NCBI RefSeq assembly: GCF_050389775.1
Contig: NZ_CP177144.1
Span: 620,001-684,000, forward strand
Reading direction: 5' to 3'
DNA length: 64,000 bases
Origin: Marinibacterium sp050389775
GTDB taxonomy: Bacteria; Pseudomonadota; Alphaproteobacteria; Rhodobacterales; Rhodobacteraceae
The notes below the pieces were generated by a model that saw only the letters and a list, made by a program, of their open reading frames with translations, did not search any database and had not been told where the DNA came from. The stretch's first letter is position 1. Every line of letters starts with the position of its first letter. The position numbers and the translations under genes were made by a program. Positions 32,044 to 41,234 of this stretch are shown here, in pieces.

Positions 32044-33141
32044 TCATCGCACGACAAATTCGGCATGCAGCGCCCCGGCCGCCTTGATCGTCTGCAGGAT
32101 GTCGATCATGTCGCGCGGCGACACGCCCAGCGCGTTGAGCCCGGCAATGACCTGCGACAGCGACGTCCCTTCGGGCACTTCGGCCAGGCTGATCCCCGGG
32201 TCTTCCTCGATTTCCGCCCCGGTCCGCTGCACAACCACGGTCTCGCCCCGGGCAAAGGGGTTGGGCTGGATGGCAATCGGGGCTTCTTCGACGCGCAGGG
32301 TCAGGTTGCCCTGCGACACCGCCACCCGCGAAATGCGGACTTCGTCGCCCAGTACAATCGTTCCGGACCGCTGATCGACGACAACCCGGGCCTTGCGTTC
32401 GGGCTCGACCAGGATGTTTTCCACCCGTTCCAACGCATGGGCCGTCGATTCACTGCGGGTCGAGGCAATGTCGATCTCGATCGTCCCGGAATCGCGCATG
32501 ATCGCCACGCCACGCCGGAACTCGCGGTTGATCGCAGCCTCGATCCGGCCGGCGGTGGTGAAATCGGGTTCACGCAGGGCCAATCGCACGGTGCTGAGCG
32601 AGGACAATTCGAACTCGATCTCGCGCTCGACCCGCGCGCCGGAGGGGATCAGCCCGGCGGTCGGAACCCCGGTGGTCACCGACGCCGCATCGCCCTCGGC
32701 CACGGCACCGCCGGCCAGCACGGTCCCCTGGGCGACGGCGTAGATCTGCCCGTCGGCCGCATTCAACGGCGTCATGATCAGCGTCCCGCCCATCAAGCTC
32801 TTGGCGTCGCCGATGGCCGACACCGTCACGTCGATCTGCGATCCGGCCCGTGAAAACGGCGGCAGGCTGGCGGTGACCAGCACGGCGGCCACGTTCTTGG
32901 GCCGGAACTGCTCGCCGGTCACGTTGACGCCCAGCCGTTCCAGGATCGTGGCCATGATGTCTTCGGTGAAAGGCGCGTTGCGCAGCCCGTCGCCGGTTCC
33001 GTTCAGGCCGACGACCAGGCCGTAGCCGACCAGATCGTTGCCTCGGACCCCGTCGAATTCGACAAGGTCCTTCAGCCGCACCGGGGCGGCAATGGCGGAG
33101 ACGGGCAGGGCGAAGAGCAGAAGAAAAAGAAGAAGGCGCAT
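32044..33141 (-). CDS. flgI: Flagellar P-ring protein FlgI
   Basis: FlgI (365 residues) has a signal peptide (LLFLLLFALPVSAIA) and the family start VRLKDLVEFDGVRGNDLVGY, then GLVVGLNGTGDGL, RPKNVAAVLVTASLPPFSR and the C-terminal LNALGVSPRDMIDILQTIKA. It forms the periplasmic P ring around the rod. It overlaps flgL by 1 bp and ends the flgE-flgK-flgL-flgI operon. Its chaperone gene flgA is at 1242-1658, on the other side of the metabolic block. Confidence 0.97.
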   Translation of the reverse strand: MRLLLFLLLFALPVSAIAAPVRLKDLVEFDGVRGNDLVGYGLVVGLNGTGDGLRNAPFTEDIMATILERLGVNVTGEQFRPKNVAAVLVTASLPPFSRAGSQIDVTVSAIGDAKSLMGGTLIMTPLNAADGQIYAVAQGTVLAGGAVAEGDAASVTTGVPTAGLIPSGARVEREIEFELSSLSTVRLALREPDFTTAGRIEAAINREFRRGVAIMRDSGTIEIDIASTRSESTAHALERVENILVEPERKARVVVDQRSGTIVLGDEVRISRVAVSQGNLTLRVEEAPIAIQPNPFARGETVVVQRTGAEIEEDPGISLAEVPEGTSLSQVIAGLNALGVSPRDMIDILQTIKAAGALHAEFVVR

Positions 33142-34151
33142 CAGATGTAGTTCAGCAATGAAAGGCGCGACATGCGCGCGGTGACGGCATAGAGGCTCTC
33201 GAGGCGGACCTGCACATCGTCGAGCCGCGTGGCCACTTCGAAGGCATCCGCTCCGACCAGCGAGGTCCGGGCCTGTTCGAACCCGATACGCGAGGCGGCG
33301 TTGCGCGTTCGGGTCAGCTCGATCCGTTCCTGCGCCGCGCCGATGTCGGATTGCAGGCCGGTCAGCTGGGACTGGGCCGACAGCATGGCCGTGCCCGCCG
33401 CATCAAAGACCTCGATCTGTTCGTCGGAATCAAAGCCCCAGTCGCTGTCGGTGGCCAGGGCCGACATGGCCAGGCCCTTCAGCACCGATTTGAGCTGATC
33501 CGCATCGGCCCGCACCGCCATCTGGACGGACAGGTCATCGCCGATCGACACCGGGGTGATGTCGTTGGTCGAGCCCTGGTAGGCCATCGTGTCATAGCCC
33601 GCCGGATCGTCGAACCAATCGGAAATCGCGGTGACCAGGCTGGCCGGATCGGTGATCGGCGGCAAGGCGGCCTTCAGCGTATCCAGGAAATCGGTGGCCT
33701 CGACCAGCGGCTTGGTGTCCGTCGCCGCCCCGGCAAACAGACTTCGCCCGACCGATGTGCCGTTCAGCGCGGCGACCACGGCCTCCAGGTCGTTGCGCGC
33801 ATCCTTGGCCGCATGATCGCGGGCTTCCTGGTAGGCGGTGGTCGTTGCGGGCAGGGTGCTGGCCACCGAAGAGGCCAGCAGGGCCGAGACCCGTTCCAGC
33901 GTCATCTGGGTGACTTCGGCAAAGTGGCTGGCCTCGTCCGCCGCCAGGTCGTAACCGTCGAGCAGGCGCAGGTTGTTCTCCACATCCGCGTAATAGGAAA
34001 TGTCGCCGCCCAGGTGCGAGCCGATATCGGCCACGATCCCGGTGCTCAGCTCTTCGGTCAGCTTCATCAGCTCGTTCTTCATCCGGGTGCTCTGCACGCG
34101 CATGAGCGTGGATTGGGCAAGGTCTCCGATCGTGTATTGGCTCATGCTCAA
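33141..34151 (-). CDS. flgL: Hook-filament junction protein FlgL
   Basis: The 336-residue flagellin-like protein has the N-terminal helix with TIGDLAQSTLMRVQSTRMKN and the C-terminal helix AAQERIELTRTRNAASRIGF followed by FEVATRLDDVQVRLESLYAV. The middle is variable, as usual. FlgL (HAP3) joins hook to filament. The start overlaps the flgK stop by 4 bp. It is not flagellin: shorter and directly after flgK. Confidence 0.9.
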   Translation of the reverse strand: MSMSQYTIGDLAQSTLMRVQSTRMKNELMKLTEELSTGIVADIGSHLGGDISYYADVENNLRLLDGYDLAADEASHFAEVTQMTLERVSALLASSVASTLPATTTAYQEARDHAAKDARNDLEAVVAALNGTSVGRSLFAGAATDTKPLVEATDFLDTLKAALPPITDPASLVTAISDWFDDPAGYDTMAYQGSTNDITPVSIGDDLSVQMAVRADADQLKSVLKGLAMSALATDSDWGFDSDEQIEVFDAAGTAMLSAQSQLTGLQSDIGAAQERIELTRTRNAASRIGFEQARTSLVGADAFEVATRLDDVQVRLESLYAVTARMSRLSLLNYI

Positions 34152-35593
34152 AGCTCCAGCAGGGTTGTCATCATGATGTCGATCGTCTGCAGCACCTGGG
34201 CATTGGCCGCGTACATCTGCTCGATGACCATCAGCGTCTGCAATTCGGCGTCGGTATCGACACCATTGGCCGCCTCCAGCGCCGCCATTTCGCTTTGCTG
34301 GATCGCCGCATAGGATTGATCGGCCTCGGCATTGGCCCGTTCGGTGCCGATCAGCGAACTGACGTAATCGGCCAGGCCGGTGGCCGAATAGCTGCCCGTA
34401 CCGATCGTCGCGGGCGCGGTGCGGGTGGCCTGGACCGCGCCAAGCAGATCCTGGATCAGGCTGGCGTTACCCACCTCGCCCTGGGTGGCCGCGCCAAGAC
34501 CATCGCGCAGGCGCCAGCTTTCGCCACCCTGGTCGGGATCAACCGCGGCATTCAGCTCCAGCCGCTGGGCCAGCCCTTCGAGGCTGGACAGGTCGAGCGC
34601 GGCGCCATTGTCGGTAAAAAGCCCGGGGTCGCCGACCCCGCGCGTGGGATCGATCGCGCTGTCTTCGAACCGTTCGACAAGATCCCGGGCCAGCCCGTCG
34701 AGACGCTCCTGCATCTCGACGGCCGCCACGTCGCGCGATTCGAAGGCCGCGATCAATGTTCCGCCTCGCAGCTTGCTCGATGCGGCGTCGGTCGTGATGT
34801 CACGGCCGTTGAAGGTCAGCCCGTTCAGGTCGCCATCCTCGATCGACATGTATTCCGTCACCAGGTTGACCGGGCTGAAACCGATCTCGGCCGGCTCGAT
34901 ATCCAGCAGGATCGCCCCGCCCGTCGAGTAGAGCGAGACCTGGCCGTTGTCGCGCGGCACCTCGCGCACCGGCACGATTTCCGACAATTCGTCGATCATC
35001 ACCTGGCGCTGGTCGATCAGGGGCGCGGCGGAATTGCCCGAAATGGCAGTCTTTGAGATCGCGGTGTTCATCTCGTCGATGCGGACCAGAAGCGTATTCA
35101 GCCGCTCGACCTGTGCGGTGATGTCCTTCTCGGCCTCGTTGCGCAGGGTCTGCACACCCTTGGCCGCGGTGCGGATGGCATAGACCAGATCTTCGGCGGC
35201 ATTGACGGCCTGGTCCAGGCGAATGCCCGAATCCGGGCGGCTGGCGGCTTCCAGAAGATCCGACTGGAACTGGGCCATGCGCGCCGACAGCGACGCGCCA
35301 TCGTCGGGCAGGCCGACGATGGATTCGACGCGCGTCAGGAAATTCGACGCTATGGTCGCTGACCCCAGCTGGGCATCGGCCTGGCGCCGGTTGGCCAGGA
35401 GAACCGGATCCGTGAACCGCGTGATCCCGACGATCCGCACCCCCGATCCGTTGTGGTCGGACGTCATGCCGACCGAGCGCACGCCGTATCCCGGGGTCAG
35501 CGCATTGGCGATATTGTCCGAGATCAGGCGCGTGGTCATCGAGGCCATGGTCAGGCCGCTGAGCGCACTTCTGGATGCGGCGGAAAGGGACAT
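34148..35593 (-). CDS. flgK: Hook-filament junction protein FlgK
   Basis: FlgK (481 residues) has the N-terminal SRSALSGLTMASMTTRLISD and DNIANALTPGYGVRSV segments shared with hook and rod proteins, a central variable domain, and a C-terminal helix with DAELQTLMVIEQMYAANAQV. FlgK (HAP1) connects hook and FlgL. It lies 21 bp after flgE and overlaps flgL by 4 bp. The length is at the short end of the family, as in many alphaproteobacteria. Confidence 0.95.
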   Translation of the reverse strand: MSLSAASRSALSGLTMASMTTRLISDNIANALTPGYGVRSVGMTSDHNGSGVRIVGITRFTDPVLLANRRQADAQLGSATIASNFLTRVESIVGLPDDGASLSARMAQFQSDLLEAASRPDSGIRLDQAVNAAEDLVYAIRTAAKGVQTLRNEAEKDITAQVERLNTLLVRIDEMNTAISKTAISGNSAAPLIDQRQVMIDELSEIVPVREVPRDNGQVSLYSTGGAILLDIEPAEIGFSPVNLVTEYMSIEDGDLNGLTFNGRDITTDAASSKLRGGTLIAAFESRDVAAVEMQERLDGLARDLVERFEDSAIDPTRGVGDPGLFTDNGAALDLSSLEGLAQRLELNAAVDPDQGGESWRLRDGLGAATQGEVGNASLIQDLLGAVQATRTAPATIGTGSYSATGLADYVSSLIGTERANAEADQSYAAIQQSEMAALEAANGVDTDAELQTLMVIEQMYAANAQVLQTIDIMMTTLLEL

Positions 35594-35614
35594 GGTCCGG
35601 TCCTCCTAAAGCGA

Positions 35615-36904
35615 TCAACGCTTGATGTTGGTGGTTTCCTGGAGCATTTCGTCGACGGTCTGGATGACCTTGGCATTGGACGAATAGGCCCGCTGCGTCT
35701 GAATCATGTCGGTCAGTTCCGAAGCGATATCGACGTTGGATTCCTCGCGGGCATAAGACGCCAGCGTGCCCGTCGGCCCATCGCCGGCATCCCACAGGAA
35801 GAAGGTGCCGCTGGTGGCGTTGACGCGATAGGTCTGCTGGCTGAGCGGAACCAGACCGTTGGGATTGGCGACATTGACCAGCGGCACCTGGTAGAGCGTT
35901 TCGGTCACCCCGGTGTCGTAGAGCACGTTCACCAGGCCATTTTCGTCGATCTCGACCGACACCATGTTGCCGACGGGCGAGCCGTCCTTGCTGATCGAGA
36001 TCGGCGCAAAGCTGTCGGACAGCTGGGTCAGGCCGAATTCGTCGTTGATCGCCCCGATGTCGAATTCGATCGGGCCGCTGGCCGCGGTGACGATCACCGT
36101 GCCCTCGGCAGGATCGTACGTGCCGCCGGAAACCGTGGTGACCGACTGGATCGTGCCGCCGGCGGTGCGGCTGTCCTCGAAGGTGATGACATATTCGCCG
36201 ATCATCGCCCCGTCCTGAGCGCTGTCGGACATCACCACGGTCCATTCGTTGGACGTGCCGCTCGCCGGCACCGTCGGCGTGAATTCCAAGGTGATGGATT
36301 GCGACCGGCCGAGGTTGTCGAAATATTCCACCGTCAGTTCATGCGGCTCGCCGCTGGCGCCCGCCTCGGTATCGACGGCCGGCAGGTTGAGGCTCATCGA
36401 GACCGAGGTTGTCGGATCGCCCGAGAGGTTGAGGCTGAACTGGATCGGCTCAAGCCCGTCGGACGTGTCGCGCGGATAATTCGGCACCGAACCGTCTTCG
36501 TTCGCGGGCCATCCCATCAGCAGCAGGCCGGTTTCGGTGGCCAGGTAACCATCTTCGTTGATGCGGAAACTGTCCCCCCGGCTGAGCAGCATTTCCGAAC
36601 CGCCGGCGGCGAAGTCCGGCTCCCATGTGACGGGCATGAAACCACGGCCGCGAATCGCCAAATCGGTCGGATTGTTGGTATTGACCAGCGCGCCAGCCTC
36701 GTCGATCAGCCGCATCGTGGTGGCCGCAACCCCACCGGCGGAATAGGCGCTGCCGGACCCCATCACCATGGCATCAAAGCTGGTTTCAACCCGCTTGTAG
36801 CCGTAAGTCGATGCGTTGGCGATGTTTTCCGAGATGGAGGAAAGCTGTGTCGAATTTGACTGCAATCCGGATACACCGGCGTTCAGTGAGGACGACATGG
36901 ACAT
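35615..36904 (-). CDS. flgE: Flagellar hook protein FlgE
   Basis: FlgE (429 residues) has the N-terminal SLNAGVSGLQSNSTQLSSIS and ENIANASTYGYKRVETSFDA, the central hook domains (RDTSDGLEPIQFSLNLSG), and the C-terminal helix SELTDMIQTQRAYSSNAKVI. ATG 36904 is preferred: AAAGG lies 7 bp upstream. A start at 36928 has no such site. It is the first gene of the leftward flgE-K-L-I operon, with a CtrA-like box 58 bp upstream. Confidence 0.96.
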   Translation of the reverse strand: MSMSSSLNAGVSGLQSNSTQLSSISENIANASTYGYKRVETSFDAMVMGSGSAYSAGGVAATTMRLIDEAGALVNTNNPTDLAIRGRGFMPVTWEPDFAAGGSEMLLSRGDSFRINEDGYLATETGLLLMGWPANEDGSVPNYPRDTSDGLEPIQFSLNLSGDPTTSVSMSLNLPAVDTEAGASGEPHELTVEYFDNLGRSQSITLEFTPTVPASGTSNEWTVVMSDSAQDGAMIGEYVITFEDSRTAGGTIQSVTTVSGGTYDPAEGTVIVTAASGPIEFDIGAINDEFGLTQLSDSFAPISISKDGSPVGNMVSVEIDENGLVNVLYDTGVTETLYQVPLVNVANPNGLVPLSQQTYRVNATSGTFFLWDAGDGPTGTLASYAREESNVDIASELTDMIQTQRAYSSNAKVIQTVDEMLQETTNIKR

Positions 36905-36962
36905 GGATGCACCTTTCTGTTGCTGCATGCGGGTGTTGCAGCAACAGCTAGCGTGCTTGGGA

Positions 36963-36977
36963 TTAAGGCCGGGCTAA
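36963..36977. promoter_or_regulatory. CtrA-like box upstream of flgE (7 of 8)
   Basis: TTAA-N7-CTAA on the plus strand (TTAG-N7-TTAA read toward flgE), 58 bp before the flgE ATG and in the 117-bp gap after motB. Confidence 0.6.
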
Positions 36978-37021
36978 CAGATCAAATCCCACCTATTCTC
37001 GCGCCCCTCGTCGCGCCCCCG

Positions 37022-37861
37022 TCATTCCCTCAGCAAGATGACCTCGATCCGGTTGTTGCGTGTCGACATCGGATCCCGCGCCACCAGCTCGCGGTCGGCA
37101 TTGCCCGTCACCCGCCGGATGCGTTCGGGCTTTACCCCTGCAAATTCAAAGAGTTCCCGGGCCACATGCGCCCGCCGGGTCGATTGATCCCAGGCCGGGT
37201 TGTTGGCCAGCACAACCGGATGCGCGCGCAGGTGGCCTTCGATTGCCAGCGTATTGCGCACCGGCGCGATCACCCGCGTCACCATGCGCACCAGGTCGCG
37301 CAACAGCACGGTCGGCCGGTCGGTGTCGCCTTCGAACAGCGGATGATCGTCGGTGGCAAAAAGCTCGATGATCAGCCCTTCGTCGGTCACCCGCGTGATC
37401 ACGTGCTTGAGCATCTGGTCGGTCACCATGCTCTCGCCGCCACGCCCCATCAGCGCGTCTTCCATGTCGGTAAAGGCCTGGTCCTGTTCGGCGGCTTCAT
37501 CGCCTTCCTGCAACAACCCGCTTTCCCCGCGCGACTTGTCGGATTCGGTCGGGTGGACGGATGCCGCCCCGGTGCCCATTTCAAGAAAGGAATCCTGGGA
37601 AAACACGCTCTGGCCGCCGAACATGCCGTCGCCACCGCCAGTCACCCGGCTGATCGGCACCGTTGGCGAAAAGTAATCCGCCAGGCCCTTGCGTTGCTTT
37701 TCCGTCGTTGCGTTCAGCAGCCACATCAACATGAAGAAGGCCATCATCGCGGTCACGAAATCCGCGTAGGCGACTTTCCAGGCACCGCCATGGTGCCCGT
37801 CACCGCCAGAGACCTTCTTCCTCTTGATGATGACCGGCGCTTCGTTGCCTGGCGCAGCCAT
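37022..37861 (-). CDS. motB: Flagellar stator protein MotB
   Basis: The 279-residue MotB has the N-terminal membrane segment with the proton-carrying Asp (KVAYADFVTAMMAFFMLMWL), a plug/linker region, and the C-terminal OmpA-like peptidoglycan-binding domain (AIEGHLRAHPVVL, then VARELFEFAGVKPERIRRVT and a terminal STRNNRIEVILL). ATG 37861 is preferred over GTG 37870; AGGTGGG lies just upstream of it. It stands alone, with a perfect CtrA box 46 bp upstream. Its partner motA is at 12646-13515. Confidence 0.96.
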   Translation of the reverse strand: MAAPGNEAPVIIKRKKVSGGDGHHGGAWKVAYADFVTAMMAFFMLMWLLNATTEKQRKGLADYFSPTVPISRVTGGGDGMFGGQSVFSQDSFLEMGTGAASVHPTESDKSRGESGLLQEGDEAAEQDQAFTDMEDALMGRGGESMVTDQMLKHVITRVTDEGLIIELFATDDHPLFEGDTDRPTVLLRDLVRMVTRVIAPVRNTLAIEGHLRAHPVVLANNPAWDQSTRRAHVARELFEFAGVKPERIRRVTGNADRELVARDPMSTRNNRIEVILLRE

Positions 37862-37907
37862 CTCACCCACCTATGTTCACCCGGGATCAGGGATAGCAGG
37901 GCAGGTG

Positions 37908-37922
37908 TTAAAACGGACTTAA
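37908..37922. promoter_or_regulatory. Perfect CtrA box upstream of motB
   Basis: TTAA-AACGGAC-TTAA, an exact TTAA-N7-TTAA, 46 bp before the motB ATG. It is also 89 bp before the rightward glycosylase gene. Confidence 0.8.
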
Positions 37923-38011
37923 CGGGCGCGGGACGGGCACGGAGCGAACCCGACGGCTTGATTTCCGCCCCGGGCTTTGGCCTTCTGGCCCGGACCAGGC
38001 AGGAGAGCGGC

Positions 38012-38677
38012 ATGCGCCCCTTCGACGAGATCCATGCCATTGCCGCCGAGCGCAAGGGCGGGCCGGCCGCGCTCGAGGCCCTGCTGTCGCAGCCCCTGCC
38101 CGCCGAGGAACTGGCCGCCACGAGCGATGACCGCTGGCTGTCGATGATGGCCCGCTGCGTCTTTCAGGCCGGGTTCAGCTGGAAGGTCATCGACGCCAAG
38201 TGGCCGGGGTTCGAAACGGCCTTTGACGGATTTGCACCCGCCCGGGTCGCGGCCTATCACGACGACGACATCGACCGGCTGCTGGCCGACCGGGGCATCG
38301 TGCGCAACGGGGCCAAGATCGCGTCGGTCATCGACAATGCGCGGATGGTGCTGGACCTGGCCGCCGCCCATGGCAGCATGGGCCGCCACGTGGCCGACTG
38401 GCCGGTCACCGATCACGCCGGCCTGCTGGCCAGTCTGGCCAGGGACGGCAGTCGACTGGGCGGTGGCACGGCCCAGCGGATGCTGCGGTTCATGGGCCGC
38501 GACGGATACGTCCTGTCGCCCGATGTCACCGCCCGGCTGATCGCCGAGGGCATCGTTGCCAAGGCCCCGACGTCGAAACGGGACATGGCCGCCGTGCAGG
38601 CCGCCTTCAACACCTGGATGACGCAATCGGGCCGCGGACTGACCCAGATCAGCCAGGTGCTGGCCTTTTCCGTCTGA
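38012..38677 (+). CDS. DNA-3-methyladenine glycosylase I family protein
   Basis: The 221-residue protein has the Tag-like helical core: MMARCVFQAGFSWKVIDAKW, FDGFAPARVAAYHDDDIDRL, ADRGIVRNGAKIASVIDNAR. Tag excises 3-methyladenine from alkylated DNA. Relative to E. coli Tag the N-terminal metal-site part (with HDNEWG) is not recognisable, as in the divergent subgroup common in alphaproteobacteria, so the exact base specificity is open. AGGAG lies 6 bp before the ATG. Confidence 0.85.
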   Translation: MRPFDEIHAIAAERKGGPAALEALLSQPLPAEELAATSDDRWLSMMARCVFQAGFSWKVIDAKWPGFETAFDGFAPARVAAYHDDDIDRLLADRGIVRNGAKIASVIDNARMVLDLAAAHGSMGRHVADWPVTDHAGLLASLARDGSRLGGGTAQRMLRFMGRDGYVLSPDVTARLIAEGIVAKAPTSKRDMAAVQAAFNTWMTQSGRGLTQISQVLAFSV

Positions 38678-38686
38678 CCCCGCCGC

Positions 38687-38705
38687 CCCGGCATGCGATG
38701 CCGGG
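38687..38705. repeat. Perfect 8-bp hairpin after the glycosylase gene
   Basis: CCCGGCAT-GCG-ATGCCGGG, starting 10 bp after the stop. There is no T-run, so it may be a weak or Rho-assisted terminator. Confidence 0.45.
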
Positions 38706-38804
38706 AAATGCGCCGGCCTCTCCCCGCCTTGGGGCTGGACAATTGGCACCGCGATGCGGAACCTGCCTGCAACCGCTCCGGGAGATCACGAGGACCGATA
38801 GCCG

Positions 38805-39623
38805 ATGAAGACCCTGACCCTGACATTCTGCGCCGCCACCCTGGCCGCCGGCGCCGCGCTGGCCGCCGACAGCTGTGCCACGGGCAAGACCCTGAAGGAC
38901 GGCGTGCTGACCATCGCCACGGGCAACCCGGCCTATTACCCCTGGGTGGCCGACGACAAGCCGGAGAGCGGCAAGGGATTCGAGGCCGCGACGGCCTATG
39001 CGATCGCCGAGAAGATGGGCTTTGGCCGGGACCAGGTCGAATGGGTGCGCACGTCCTTCGACGAGGCGATCCAGCCCGGGGCCAAGAATTTCGATTTCAA
39101 CATGCAGCAATATTCGATCACGCCCGAGCGCGAGCAGATGGTCGATTTCTCGCTGCCCTACTACACCTCGGCCATGGCCGTGCTGACCACCGACGCCGTT
39201 GTCGAGAACGGGATCGAACCGACCGTTGCCTCGCTGAAGGGCGTGATCTGGGGCGCTGATGCCAACACCACGGCCGTGCCCATGCTGATGGACATGGTCG
39301 GGCCCGAGAAGGACCCGCTGCTCTATGGCGACAATGCCGATGTCACGGCCGCCATGCAGGCCCGCCAGATCGACGCCGCCCTGTTCGACCTGCCCACGGC
39401 GCTCTATCTCGCCGCCGTCGTGCTGGACGGCGGCACCGTGCTGGGCCAGTTCCCGGCCGACCGGTCGGAGAACCCCGACCAGTTCGGCCTGCTGCTGGAA
39501 GACGGCAACCCGCTGAAGGAATGTGTCGACGCGGCGATCACCGCCCTGACCGACAGCGGCGAGCTGGCCGCGATCGAGGCCAAGTGGCTGCAGGAGGCCA
39601 CCGGCGTTCCGGTCATCGAGTGA
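38805..39623 (+). CDS. Amino-acid ABC transporter periplasmic binding protein
   Basis: The 272-residue protein has a signal peptide (LTLTFCAATLAAGAALAA) and the SBP family 3 fold: GVLTIATGNPAYYPWVAD at the start of lobe 1, MVDFSLPYYTSAMAVLT, and VASLKGVIWGADANTTAVPM at the hinge. The binding-site Asp/Arg pattern resembles polar amino-acid receptors. It is the first gene of a binding protein-permease-ATPase operon. The ligand is unclear; the nearby ureohydrolase gene suggests basic amino acids or guanidino compounds, which is inference. Confidence 0.9.
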   Translation: MKTLTLTFCAATLAAGAALAADSCATGKTLKDGVLTIATGNPAYYPWVADDKPESGKGFEAATAYAIAEKMGFGRDQVEWVRTSFDEAIQPGAKNFDFNMQQYSITPEREQMVDFSLPYYTSAMAVLTTDAVVENGIEPTVASLKGVIWGADANTTAVPMLMDMVGPEKDPLLYGDNADVTAAMQARQIDAALFDLPTALYLAAVVLDGGTVLGQFPADRSENPDQFGLLLEDGNPLKECVDAAITALTDSGELAAIEAKWLQEATGVPVIE

Positions 39624-39648
39624 CCCCGGCGCAGGACAGGCCCAGGAC

Positions 39649-40482
39649 ATGACTTCCCCCTCTCCCGGCGCGGCCCCCGGGCGCCGCGCCGCCTACGAAG
39701 CCCGGCTGCGCCGCCGGTCGGCGCTGATCGCCGGCGGCTCGTCGGTGGCCATCGTGCTGGCCATTGTCATCCTGGTGCCCATGGCCCCGGGCTGGGAAGC
39801 CGTGAAGAAGAGCTTCTTCAACCTCGACGTGCTGATGCGCACCTTTCCGGGGCTGCTGGATGCCTTCCTGATGGACATCGCCATCTTTGCCTGGTGCGCC
39901 CCGCCCATCGCCCTGCTGGGCCTGGCCATCGCCCTGTGCCGCGACGTGCGCAGCCCGGTGCTGTTCCCCCTGCGGGCCTTCGGTGCGCTGTATACCGATA
40001 TCTTCCGTGGCCTGCCGGTCATCCTGGTTGTCTATCTCATCGGCTTCGGCGTGCCCGGGCTGGGCCTGCCCCGGCCGTGGAATTCGCCCTATATCTGGGG
40101 CTCTTTGGCGCTGATCGTCGTCTATGCGGCCTATGTCGCCGAGGTCATCCGCTCGGGCATCGATTCGATCCACCAGAGCCAGCGCGCCGCGGCCCAGTCG
40201 CTGGGGCTGAGCGATGCCGACACGATGCGCTATGTCATCCTGCCCCAGGCCCTGCGCAACGTCGTGCCGGCCAACATGAACCTGTTCATCGCCCTGCAGA
40301 AGGATGTTGCCCTGCTGTCCTTCATCGGGCCGGTCGAGATCTTTCGCCAGGCCGGGGTCTACAAGTCGCTGATGGCCAATTTCACGCCCTATGTCGGCGC
40401 CGCGCTGATCTTCCTGGCCGTGACCATCCCGGCCACGCGCTATGCCGATTACCTGATGTCGCGCCAGAGGACCCGCCGATGA
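39649..40482 (+). CDS. Amino-acid ABC transporter permease
   Basis: The 277-residue membrane protein belongs to the HisM/GlnP type. It has a basic N-terminus, about five membrane helices, YTDIFRGLPVILVVYLIGFG, and the EAA loop IHQSQRAAAQSLGLSDADTM followed by ILPQALRNVVPANMNLFIAL. It forms the transmembrane channel; a single permease gene implies a homodimer. It overlaps the ATPase gene by 4 bp. Confidence 0.93.
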   Translation: MTSPSPGAAPGRRAAYEARLRRRSALIAGGSSVAIVLAIVILVPMAPGWEAVKKSFFNLDVLMRTFPGLLDAFLMDIAIFAWCAPPIALLGLAIALCRDVRSPVLFPLRAFGALYTDIFRGLPVILVVYLIGFGVPGLGLPRPWNSPYIWGSLALIVVYAAYVAEVIRSGIDSIHQSQRAAAQSLGLSDADTMRYVILPQALRNVVPANMNLFIALQKDVALLSFIGPVEIFRQAGVYKSLMANFTPYVGAALIFLAVTIPATRYADYLMSRQRTRR

Positions 40483-41207
40483 GCCTGCTGAGCCTGCGCG
40501 CCGTGACCAAGAGCTTTGGCGACACGCCGGTGATCCGGGGCATCGACCTGGACGTCGACCGCGGCCAGCTGGTCTGCCTGATCGGGGCCTCCGGGTCGGG
40601 CAAGTCGACCCTGCTGCGCTGCATCAACCTGCTGGAGCCGATCGACGACGGCGAGATCTTTCTGGACGGGACGGATATTGCCGAACCGGGGCTGGACCCG
40701 CGCCCGGTGCGCCAGAGGGTGGGCATGGTGTTCCAGTCCTACAACCTGTTTCCCCACATGACCGCCGCGCAGAACGTCATGCTGGCGCCCCGGCGGGTCA
40801 AGGCCCGCACCCCGGCCGCGCTGGACGAACCCGTGCGCGCGCTGTTCCGGCGGTTCGGGCTGGAAGACCGGATGGACCATTACCCCGACGCCCTGTCGGG
40901 CGGCCAGCAACAGCGCGTGGCGATCATCCGGGCCCTGGCCATGGAACCGGAAATCCTGCTGCTGGACGAGGTCACCTCGGCGCTTGATCCCGAGCTGGTG
41001 GGCGAGGTGCTGGACGTGCTGCGCCAGCTGCGCGGCGATGGCATGACGATGATCCTGGCCACCCACGAGATGAGCTTTGCCCGCGAGGTGGCCGACCGGG
41101 TCTGTTTCCTTCATATGGGACAGATTCTGGAAAGTGGGACACCCGAGCAGATGTTCACCGCGCCCGGACATGACCGGACGCGGGCGTTCCTGAAACGCGT
41201 GCTGTGA
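40479..41207 (+). CDS. Amino-acid ABC transporter ATP-binding protein
   Basis: The 242-residue ATPase has all motifs: Walker A GASGSGKSTLLRCINLLE, Q-loop VFQSYNLFPHMT, signature LSGGQQQRVAIIRALAMEPE, Walker B ILLLDEVTSALDPELVGEVL and the switch His in MILATHEMSFAREV. It is of the GlnQ/HisP type and powers the permease encoded directly upstream. The ATG overlaps the permease stop. Confidence 0.95.
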   Translation: MSLLSLRAVTKSFGDTPVIRGIDLDVDRGQLVCLIGASGSGKSTLLRCINLLEPIDDGEIFLDGTDIAEPGLDPRPVRQRVGMVFQSYNLFPHMTAAQNVMLAPRRVKARTPAALDEPVRALFRRFGLEDRMDHYPDALSGGQQQRVAIIRALAMEPEILLLDEVTSALDPELVGEVLDVLRQLRGDGMTMILATHEMSFAREVADRVCFLHMGQILESGTPEQMFTAPGHDRTRAFLKRVL

Positions 41208-41225
41208 CCCCGGCGCGGCGGGGTC
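41206..41225. repeat. Hairpin at the convergent ends of the ABC ATPase and ureohydrolase genes
   Basis: GACCCCG-N6-CGGGGTC, beginning in the ATPase stop codon and ending 10 bp before the stop of the leftward ureohydrolase. No T-run. Probably a shared transcript end. Confidence 0.45.
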
Positions 41226-41234
41226 AACCCCGCC

